Of a DNA stretch of 64,000 nt, positions 57,937-64,000 are shown piece after piece. The stretch is from PALSA-1316 sp964499365 (GTDB lineage: Bacteria; Nitrospirota; Thermodesulfovibrionia; Thermodesulfovibrionales; UBA6898), in the NCBI GenBank assembly GCA_964499365.1, contig CAZCKU010000012.1:79888-143887 (forward strand), given 5' to 3'. Position 1 is the stretch's first letter; the number at the start of each line of letters is the position of its first letter. The translations under genes were made by a program, and so were the position numbers. Below the pieces are notes generated by a model. The model did not search any database, was not told the DNA's origin, and worked only from the letters and a program-made list of their open reading frames with translations.

Positions 57937-58377
57937 ATGAACGGCAGGGTTGTATCCGTGAATGTCAGCGCGAAAAAAGGTGTCCGGAAAAAGCCGGTTG
58001 CCGAGATCGTGATCGATGAAAATTTCGGTATCCGGGGAGATGCCCATGCCTCGTCCGAATGGCACCGCCAGGTGAGCCTGCTTGCGCTGGAGAGCATCCG
58101 TACGATGCAGGACAAAGGGCTTGATGTCAACCCCGGAGACTTTGCGGAGAATATCACGACCGAGGGGATTGACCTTGTTTCACTGCCTGTCGGGACCGAG
58201 ATGGCCATTGGCTCCGAGGTGGTCGGCACGGTGAGCCAGATCGGCAAGGAGTGTCATAACCGCTGCGCCATCTATTATCAGGCCGGTGACTGTGTGATGC
58301 CGAAGGAGGGGATATTCATCGTCATCCTGAAGGGCGGCACGGTAAAGGCCGGTGATCCGATTGAGGTCAGGGGATGA
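57937..58377 (+). CDS. MOSC-domain protein
   Basis: A 146-residue protein matching the MOSC fold of molybdenum-cofactor sulfurases and YiiM/MOSC-only proteins: GIRGDAHASSEWHRQVSLLALESI, DFAENITTEGIDL and a conserved Cys in GKECHNRCAIYYQAGDCVMP. MOSC-only proteins bind sulfur or Moco-linked ligands. Its stop overlaps mog by four bases (ATGA), supporting a Moco role. Divergent from the CysS-like gene. Confidence 0.88.
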   Translation: MNGRVVSVNVSAKKGVRKKPVAEIVIDENFGIRGDAHASSEWHRQVSLLALESIRTMQDKGLDVNPGDFAENITTEGIDLVSLPVGTEMAIGSEVVGTVSQIGKECHNRCAIYYQAGDCVMPKEGIFIVILKGGTVKAGDPIEVRG

Positions 58378-58868
58378 TCAAAACCGCGGTCCTTACCCTG
58401 AGCGACAAGGGTGCCCGCGGCGAACGTGAAGACCTCAGCGGGCCCGCGATTGCCGACATGGTAAAGGCGATCGGCGCGGATGTTGTTTTTTATGAAATAA
58501 TACCGGACGAGTTTGAACTGATAAAGGAGCGGCTCCTGTACTATGCGCAGAGGGCGGACCTTATCCTGACGACCGGCGGGACCGGTCTTTCCCCCCGCGA
58601 TGTGACCCCCGACGCGACGCGTCAGGTCGTTGAACGGGAGGTCCCGGGTATCGCAGAGGCGATGAGGATGGGCGGATTGCAGAAGACGAAGAGGGCGATG
58701 CTTTCACGGGCGGTTGCCGGCGTTCGCGGGAATTGCCTCATCATCAATATGCCCGGGAGTCCGAAGGCGATCAGGGAAGGCCTTGAGATCATCATGGACG
58801 TCATCCCGCATGCAGTCGAGAAGATCAGGGGGAGTATGGAAGACTGCGCCATACCGGAAAAGTCGTAG
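58374..58868 (+). CDS. mog: MogA/MoaB-family molybdopterin adenylyltransferase-like protein
   Basis: A 164-residue protein with AVLTLSDKGARGEREDLSGPAI, the active-site loop DLILTTGGTGLSPRDVTPDAT, and INMPGSPKAIREGLE. These match MogA/MoaB, which adenylate molybdopterin before molybdenum insertion. It overlaps the MOSC gene and is followed one base later by ccdA. The gene pair suggests Moco supply for a molybdoenzyme encoded elsewhere. MogA and MoaB cannot be separated from sequence alone. Confidence 0.88.
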   Translation: MIKTAVLTLSDKGARGEREDLSGPAIADMVKAIGADVVFYEIIPDEFELIKERLLYYAQRADLILTTGGTGLSPRDVTPDATRQVVEREVPGIAEAMRMGGLQKTKRAMLSRAVAGVRGNCLIINMPGSPKAIREGLEIIMDVIPHAVEKIRGSMEDCAIPEKS

Positions 58869-58869
58869 G

Positions 58870-59595
58870 ATGACCGGCAATGTTTCATTCCCGCTGGCCT
58901 TTCTGGCCGGGGTCTTGTCGTTCCTCTCCCCGTGCGTGCTGCCGCTGGTGCCCTCATACGTCTCGTTCATCACCGGCATTTCTTTCGAGGACCTCAAGGA
59001 GGGCACCGACAGAAAGAAGATCCGCTTCCTGACGGTCACGAACTCCCTTGCCTTCATCGCCGGGTTTTCTCTGATATTCGTCGCGCTGGGGGCTTCGTCG
59101 TCGGCGGTGGGGAGATTTCTTTTCGACTATCAGGACTGGATAAGGATCGGCGGCGGCATCCTGGTGATCATCTTCGGGTTTTTCATCTCCGGCCTCATCA
59201 GGCTTGATTTCCTTTCGAGAGAGATGAAGTTTCACGTGAGCGGCAAGCCCGTCGGGTATATCGGGACCTTCTTTATCGGGATGACCTTTGCCGCGGCCTG
59301 GACACCCTGCATAGGCCCGATCCTCGGGACGATCCTGCTGTATGCGAGCACACAGGGTTCTGCTGCCTACGGCTTCAAGCTGCTTGCCGTCTATTCCCTC
59401 GGACTGGCCGTCCCGTTTTTCCTCTCTTCACTCATGTTCAATTCATTCCTCAGTTATTCCGGCAGGATCAGGAAGTATATGCGGTATATCATGATCGCAA
59501 ACGGCGCGCTCCTCATCGTCTTCGGCCTGTTGATGCTGACCAACAATATCAGGCAGCTGACCGGTCTCTTCCCCGACCTCGGCATTAAATTCTGA
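58870..59595 (+). CDS. ccdA: CcdA/DsbD-type thiol-disulfide membrane transporter
   Basis: A 241-residue membrane protein with six spans. The redox pair is visible: LSFLSPCVLPLVPSYVSFITG in the first span and AAAWTPCIGPILGTIL in the fourth. It carries electrons from cytosolic thioredoxin to periplasmic thiols, needed for cytochrome c maturation. ATG 58870 lies one base after the mog stop; a longer frame into mog lacks family similarity. Together with a heme c protein elsewhere in the window this supports respiratory cytochromes. Confidence 0.92.
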   Translation: MTGNVSFPLAFLAGVLSFLSPCVLPLVPSYVSFITGISFEDLKEGTDRKKIRFLTVTNSLAFIAGFSLIFVALGASSSAVGRFLFDYQDWIRIGGGILVIIFGFFISGLIRLDFLSREMKFHVSGKPVGYIGTFFIGMTFAAAWTPCIGPILGTILLYASTQGSAAYGFKLLAVYSLGLAVPFFLSSLMFNSFLSYSGRIRKYMRYIMIANGALLIVFGLLMLTNNIRQLTGLFPDLGIKF

Positions 59596-59640
59596 TACTG
59601 CTGCCCGGCGCCTGGCGCCTGTCCCGCTGCTGCCTCTCCG

Positions 59641-59649
59641 TGGTATAAT
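59641..59649 (+). promoter_or_regulatory. Extended -10 promoter upstream of leuS
   Basis: TGGTATAAT: a perfect -10 with the TG extension, but no good -35 at 17 bases. Transcription would start near 59656, leaving a leader of about 70 bases to leuS. Confidence 0.5.
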
Positions 59650-59724
59650 ACGCCAGTGTTTTTTCCGTAAATACGTACAATGCATATTTTTGTTCCATCG
59701 AATATTTCCGGAGGTATTAAGAGC

Positions 59725-62208
59725 TTGGAAGAACGCTATAACCCGAAAGAATTGGAGCCGCGGTGGCAGAAGCACTGGGCGGATCACGATACCTTCAGGA
59801 CCGGTCCTGAAGGAGAAAAAGAAAAGTTCTATTGCCTCGAGATGTTCCCGTATCCCTCGGGCAGGATCCATATGGGCCACGTGCGCAACTATGCGATCGG
59901 CGATGTCATCGCCCGCTATAAGCGGATGAAGGGCTTTAATGTCCTGCATCCGATGGGATGGGACTCGTTCGGCATGCCGGCAGAGAATGCCGCGATCAAG
60001 CATGGGGTTCACCCGTCGAAATGGACCTACGAAAATATCGAATACATGAAGACCCAGTTGAAGCGCCTGGGCCTCAGCTACGACTGGTCGCGCGAGATAG
60101 CCACCTGCAACCCGGCCTATTACCGCTGGAACCAGTGGTTCTTCATCAGGATGCTCGAAAAGGGGCTTGCCTACCGGAAGTCGTCGTATGTGAACTGGTG
60201 CCCGTCGTGCGAGACCGTGCTTGCCAACGAACAGGTGATCGATTCCCAGTGCTGGCGCTGCGACAGCGTAGTTATCCAGAAGGAGCTTTTCCAGTGGTTC
60301 CTGAAGATCACCGCGTATGCGGAAGACCTCCTGAAGGGCTGCGATGAGCTGACCGGCTGGCCGGAGAAGGTCGTGGTGATGCAGAAGAACTGGATCGGCA
60401 AGAGCTACGGGGCCGAGGTCGACTTCCCTGTCGAGGGCATGGAGGAGAGCATCCGGATATTTACGACCCGGCCTGACACGCTCTTTGGTGCGACCTTTGT
60501 ATGCCTGTCACCGCCGCATCCGGTTGCAAAGAAGCTGGTCGCAGACAAGGCGGCTCTCGAGAGTATCACTGCCCAATACGGGAAGGTGGACGAAAAACTC
60601 GGGCTTTTTTCCGGTCACTATTGCATCAACCCGCTGACAAAGGAAAGGATCCCGGTCTATGTTGCAAACTTTGTCCTGATGGAATACGGCACCGGTGCGA
60701 TCATGTCGGTGCCGGCGCATGACCAGAGGGATTTTGATTTTGCGAAGGAGTACGGTCTTCCGGTCAGGGTCGTGATACAGCCTGCCGAAGGGGAAACAAC
60801 GCACCGGGCGACCCTCCCTGACAAGGAGGGAACGGGGGAGGTTCTGCAGGAGGCCTATGAAGATGCCGGCGTGCTCGTCAATTCCGGCGAATTCACCGGC
60901 CTGCAGAGCGAGGCTGCGAAGGAACAGATCATCGGTTATATTGAAAAGAATGGTCTCGGCAGGAAGGTCGTCAACTACAGACTCCGCGACTGGGGCATCT
61001 CGCGCCAGCGGTACTGGGGCACCCCGATACCGGTCGTTTACTGCGAAAAATGCGGGATCGTTCCTGTCAGGGAAGAGGACCTCCCGGTCATCCTACCCGA
61101 AGATGTCACGTTTACCGGCACCGGAGGCTCTCCGCTGCTGGTTGCCGACGCTTTCCTTGAGACCTCCTGCCCTGCGTGCGGCGGCAAGGCACGGAGGGAG
61201 ACGGATACCATGGATACCTTCGTTGATTCCTCCTGGTACTTCATTGCGTATTGTCTCGGGCTGGATAATCTGAAGTTCGAGCAGGGAGTTGCCGCTCCCG
61301 AACTGAGGTACTGGATGCCGGTCGACCAGTATATCGGCGGCGTGGAGCATGCGGTGCTGCACCTTCTCTATTCGCGGTTTTACACGAGGGTGGTGCGCGA
61401 TCTTGGTCTGACGGACCGGAGCGAGCCGTTTACGAACCTCCTGACGCAGGGCATGGTGATCAGGGACGGGGCCAAGATGTCCAAGTCGAAGGGCAACGTG
61501 GTCGACCCCAACTACCTGATAGAAAAATATGGGGCTGATACCTCGCGGCTCTTTACGCTGTTCGCTGCACCGCCTGAAAAGGACCTCGAGTGGTCTGACA
61601 AAGGTGTTGAGGGGGCCTTCAGGTTCCTCTCGAGGATATGGAACCTTGCGTACAAATTCAGGGAAGTGCCCGGAGAGGACACGTCAGGCGATTTTTCCGG
61701 CATGTCCCCGGCTGCGCGGGGCCTGCTGCGGAAGACCCACCAGACGATACGGAAGGTGACGACCGATATCGAGCGCGAACTTCACTTTAACACCGCGATA
61801 GCCGCGCTCATGGAGCTTGCCAATGAGATGAGCGCGTTCGAGCCGCAGGATGCCCGGGAGTTTGCCGCATTCAGGTTCGCCCTCAGAAGCATGGTCCTGA
61901 TGCTTGCACCCTTTACCCCTCATCTGGCCGAGGAGCTCTGGGCGGGGATCAGGACGTCCGACGCCTGCGTATCCGAGCAGTCCTGGCCGGTCTGGGACGA
62001 AGACATGGCGCGGGAGGACGAGATCGAGCTGGTCATCCAGATTAACGGCAAGATGCGCGGAAAGGTGATGGTGCCTGCCGGACTGGATGATGAAGGCCTG
62101 AAAGAGGCTGCGATGGGCGATGCGAGGACGATTGAGGGTATTGCCGGCAGGGAGATCAGGAAGATCATTGTTGTCAAGGGCAGACTCGTGAATATCGTGG
62201 TGGGATAG
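59725..62208 (+). CDS. leuS: Leucyl-tRNA synthetase
   Basis: An 827-residue class I enzyme that charges leucine to tRNA-Leu. It starts EERYNPKELEPRWQKHW, with the ATP-site GRIHMGHVRNYAIGDV, a connective editing domain (TTRPDTLFGATF; EYGTGAIMSVPAHDQRDF), and KMSKS as GAKMSKSKGNVVDP. The C-terminal anticodon domain ends with the KMRGKVMVPAG region. TTG 59725 is preferred as the start: GGAGG lies ten bases upstream and it gives the family N-terminus; ATG 59680 would add 15 unmatched residues. First of the leuS-lptE-holA run. Confidence 0.96.
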   Translation: MEERYNPKELEPRWQKHWADHDTFRTGPEGEKEKFYCLEMFPYPSGRIHMGHVRNYAIGDVIARYKRMKGFNVLHPMGWDSFGMPAENAAIKHGVHPSKWTYENIEYMKTQLKRLGLSYDWSREIATCNPAYYRWNQWFFIRMLEKGLAYRKSSYVNWCPSCETVLANEQVIDSQCWRCDSVVIQKELFQWFLKITAYAEDLLKGCDELTGWPEKVVVMQKNWIGKSYGAEVDFPVEGMEESIRIFTTRPDTLFGATFVCLSPPHPVAKKLVADKAALESITAQYGKVDEKLGLFSGHYCINPLTKERIPVYVANFVLMEYGTGAIMSVPAHDQRDFDFAKEYGLPVRVVIQPAEGETTHRATLPDKEGTGEVLQEAYEDAGVLVNSGEFTGLQSEAAKEQIIGYIEKNGLGRKVVNYRLRDWGISRQRYWGTPIPVVYCEKCGIVPVREEDLPVILPEDVTFTGTGGSPLLVADAFLETSCPACGGKARRETDTMDTFVDSSWYFIAYCLGLDNLKFEQGVAAPELRYWMPVDQYIGGVEHAVLHLLYSRFYTRVVRDLGLTDRSEPFTNLLTQGMVIRDGAKMSKSKGNVVDPNYLIEKYGADTSRLFTLFAAPPEKDLEWSDKGVEGAFRFLSRIWNLAYKFREVPGEDTSGDFSGMSPAARGLLRKTHQTIRKVTTDIERELHFNTAIAALMELANEMSAFEPQDAREFAAFRFALRSMVLMLAPFTPHLAEELWAGIRTSDACVSEQSWPVWDEDMAREDEIELVIQINGKMRGKVMVPAGLDDEGLKEAAMGDARTIEGIAGREIRKIIVVKGRLVNIVVG

Positions 62209-62216
62209 GAATATCA

Positions 62217-62705
62217 GTGAAAAAACTCTTGATGCTATGCATACTGTTTGCGCTCTTCGTTCCGGGCTGCGGATACCGCCTTCACTCGCAGGCCTCGCTG
62301 CCCTTCAGGGAGATCGCGATCGACACTGTCGAAAACAGGACGGTCGAGCCGGGGCTCCAGGATATACTTCATCGTGCGGTTGTCGAGGAGTTTACGAGGC
62401 AGGGCATTACCGTGATACCGTCTGCACGGCAGCGGTTGTCTGCGGTGATACGGAATTTCGACATGCCGAGCCTGTCGGAGAGAGGCGGTTACAGCCGGGA
62501 ATACCGGGTTGTCGTCTCTGTTGATTTTACGTTTACGGACGGGAACGGACAGAAGAGGAATATCAATAATCTCGGTTCCCCCTTCATGGTCCCCTTTGCG
62601 GGGGCGGATGACCTGGGGAAACTTGTTGCCACGAAGAGAATGGCAGCGGAAGATGCCCTCAGGGATGTGGCGCAGCAACTTGCCGGTCAATTGATCTTTC
62701 AATGA
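62217..62705 (+). CDS. lptE: LPS-assembly lipoprotein LptE
   Basis: A 162-residue outer-membrane lipoprotein: signal peptide with lipobox FVPGC (Cys18), then GYRLHSQASLPFREIAIDTVENRTVEPGLQDILHRAV, typical of LptE/RlpB. It plugs LptD during lipopolysaccharide export, so the host is Gram-negative. The start is GTG 62217, eight bases after leuS. Its stop overlaps holA (ATGA). The order leuS-lptE-holA is common in bacteria. Confidence 0.92.
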   Translation: MKKLLMLCILFALFVPGCGYRLHSQASLPFREIAIDTVENRTVEPGLQDILHRAVVEEFTRQGITVIPSARQRLSAVIRNFDMPSLSERGGYSREYRVVVSVDFTFTDGNGQKRNINNLGSPFMVPFAGADDLGKLVATKRMAAEDALRDVAQQLAGQLIFQ

Positions 62706-63607
62706 GTTTCAGAAACTTCCTTGACGAGCTGAAGAAGGGCCTGCCTGGTCTGAACTACATTCTGACGTCGTCGGAACCCTTTCTCCACGCGGAAGCCCTT
62801 GGCCTTATCCGGAGGCAGGTGCCTGCAGGCGAGGAGGATTTCAATTACCAGGCATTTGACCTGGTGGGATCAAAGGAGAGCATTATCCCGTTTGACCACA
62901 TCCTGGATATTCTTAACACCGTACCCTTCTTCTCCGGCCATAAATTTGTTGTTGTCGAGAATCTGCAGAAACTCCTGAAGAAGGACCAGAAGAAACTGGC
63001 CGCGTATCTCGCAAATCCCTCTTCGAGTGCGACGCTCATCCTGACGCATGCGGGTGCGGTCAAGAAGGAGCTGAAGGAGAGCCTCAAGGGCGTTAAACAG
63101 ATTACCCTTGATATCAGCGAGAACGAGATCCCTGCCTGGCTTCACGCCAAGGCCCGGACGAAGGGCATCGAGCTCTCTGAAAAAGCAGCGGAGTTTCTGA
63201 TCGGCACGGTCGGGACTGACCTGGGGCTCCTGTCCTCCGAAGTCGAAAAATGCGGTCTGATCGGCAAGACCAGGATCGAGCAGGAGGATATCGCGGAAAT
63301 AATCGAGGCAAAGAGGACATTCAACGCGTTTGCCCTGATCGACGCCATCAGGGCCCGGGATGCGGAGCGTGCCTTCAGGATCTACCGGGTGCTGCGGGAA
63401 ACAGAAGAGCCATACAGCCTGCTCGGTGCGCTGAACTGGCAGTATGGCAGGTCCTTTGCGGAAAAGGATTCACCAAAAGACAGAACGTATTACCGTAATG
63501 TCTTCAGGGAATTAAGCAGGGCTGATAAGGAGATAAAGAGTTCGGGGTCTCCCTATCCCATGGAACTGCTGCTTGTCAGGCTTTTGCAGCTTTCCCGGAG
63601 GCGTTAA
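62702..63607 (+). CDS. holA: DNA polymerase III delta subunit
   Basis: A 301-residue clamp-loader subunit. It has the HolA pattern: N-terminal NYILTSSEPFLHAEAL, FSGHKFVVVENLQKLLK, LILTHAGAVKKELKE and a C-terminal domain with FALIDAIRARDAERAFRIYRVL. It lacks Walker motifs, as expected for delta. Coupled to lptE by a four-base overlap. Its last 32 bases overlap the 3' end of rpsT on the other strand. Confidence 0.92.
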   Translation: MSFRNFLDELKKGLPGLNYILTSSEPFLHAEALGLIRRQVPAGEEDFNYQAFDLVGSKESIIPFDHILDILNTVPFFSGHKFVVVENLQKLLKKDQKKLAAYLANPSSSATLILTHAGAVKKELKESLKGVKQITLDISENEIPAWLHAKARTKGIELSEKAAEFLIGTVGTDLGLLSSEVEKCGLIGKTRIEQEDIAEIIEAKRTFNAFALIDAIRARDAERAFRIYRVLRETEEPYSLLGALNWQYGRSFAEKDSPKDRTYYRNVFRELSRADKEIKSSGSPYPMELLLVRLLQLSRRR

Positions 63608-63872
63608 CCCTTTTCGTCAGTCTCGAGATTTTGCGAGAGGCATTGTTTTTATGGATAACGCCTTTTGAGGAGGCGGTGCTGATCGTCTTGACAGCCTGGC
63701 GGAGGGCCTTTGCGGTTTCTTCCGCATTATTTTCGGTGAGTGCGGCCTCGACGTCCTTGATGATATTCTTTATCTTTGAACGAACAACCCTGTTCCGGGT
63801 GTTTCTTTTGTCTGCCTGCCTGTCCCTCTTGAGTGCTGAAAGGTTCTTCTTTACGGGTGCCTTTGCTGCCAA
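63576..63872 (-). CDS. rpsT: 30S ribosomal protein S20
   Basis: A 98-residue basic protein: KKNLSALKRDRQADKRNTRNRVVRSKIKNIIKDVEAAL and AVKTISTASSKGVIHKNNASRKISRLTKRV match bacterial S20, which binds the 5' domain of 16S rRNA. The start is TTG 63872 with AGGAGG eight bases upstream. E. coli rpsT also uses a UUG start and is autoregulated. It converges with holA, sharing 32 bases at the ends. A TTGACA on its strand (63954-63949) lies next to the repeats at the window end. Confidence 0.97.
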   Translation of the reverse strand: MAAKAPVKKNLSALKRDRQADKRNTRNRVVRSKIKNIIKDVEAALTENNAEETAKALRQAVKTISTASSKGVIHKNNASRKISRLTKRVNASGKAAKA

Positions 63873-63954
63873 ATTCTTGTCCTCCTGAAATAGTAGTCAT
63901 ATTTTTTACCATAAACAGGGGTTGTAAAGCAAGTCTGCAGGGAACGTTTGTCAA

Positions 63955-64000
63955 GGCAAAATAGAAATGTCCGGTTTTCGGCAAAGTAGAAATGTCCGGT
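63955..64000 (+). repeat. Two 21-bp direct repeats, possible end of an IS21-like element
   Basis: GGCAAAATAGAAATGTCCGG(T) at 63955-63975 and GGCAAAGTAGAAATGTCCGG(T) at 63980-64000 differ at one base and are spaced 25 bases apart. Multiple terminal repeats of this kind, with a CAAAGTAGAAATGTCC core, resemble the ends of IS21-family elements (istA/istB). The transposase would lie beyond the window, so this is a tentative call. Confidence 0.55.

Noticed and set aside
1..64000. CRISPR array, rRNA operon, prophage or integrase
   Set aside because: No regularly spaced direct repeats, rRNA signatures, phage structural genes or integrase were seen. The beta-helix tandem repeats are coding.

Overview
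The window looks like chromosomal DNA of a Gram-negative, probably anaerobic bacterium. Supporting genes are lptE, LolD-type ATPases, dapL (one-step diaminopimelate route), hgcA/hgcB (mercury methylation), a CcdA-type thiol/cytochrome c biogenesis protein, many two-component proteins and a HrcA-type CIRCE operator. My best guess is a Nitrospirota (Thermodesulfovibrionia-like) or Desulfobacterota lineage. This is inferred from gene content; no marker phylogeny was possible. Core regions are GC-rich with tight, overlapping operons. Two stretches (about 8.7-16.9 kb and 31.5-36.8 kb) look more AT-rich by eye, have long spacers and carry accessory genes.

Layout. 0-2.3 kb: end of leuD, a RidA-like protein, a TauE/SafE permease and a YfcE-type phosphoesterase. 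2.4-5.7 kb: stress block of three tandem Hsp20 genes behind a promoter with a CIRCE operator, then a DegP/HtrA protease. 5.9-8.7 kb: copper block with a small HMA protein and a CopA-type ATPase whose N-terminal YHS domain is cut by a one-base frameshift in a T7 run. 8.7-16.9 kb: accessory region with a secreted repeat beta-helix protein, a GGDEF/TPR protein, and a GbsR/MarR-regulated operon with a perfect palindrome at its promoter. 16.9-22.1 kb (minus): an HprK/PEPCK-like P-loop protein, dapL and folK, then a histidine kinase coupled to an HDOD protein.

22.2-25.1 kb: a TPR/cyclic-nucleotide-binding protein faces an AbrB-like gene, hgcA and hgcB. These last three form one translationally coupled operon behind a consensus sigma70 promoter with a palindrome at the start site. 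25.5-31.4 kb: a small exported protein, a chemotaxis receptor, and livHMGF without a binding protein. 31.5-36.8 kb: three envelope proteins (C39-like peptidase, giant NHL/HEAT/PQQ membrane protein, HExxH metallopeptidase) bracketed by an inverted pair of a roughly 26-28-bp repeat. A third copy of that repeat lies upstream of the copper block.

36.8-45.3 kb: a large hybrid histidine kinase, a secreted CSLREA beta-helix protein, and a radical SAM/SPASM plus GT2 pair. 45.5-52.8 kb: a monoheme beta-propeller protein, an FtsX/LolD transporter, and a converging nosL, ABC ATPase, membrane protein, DUF2318, nitrilase operon; this is likely an envelope metal or redox system. 52.8-64 kb: ilvB and ilvH, an REC-kinase lacking its phospho-accepting histidine, a degenerate cysteinyl-tRNA synthetase paralogue, MOSC and MogA, ccdA, then leuS-lptE-holA convergent with rpsT. 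The last 46 bases are two 21-bp direct repeats resembling the terminal repeats of an IS21-like element that would continue past the window. No tRNA, rRNA or CRISPR array was seen.
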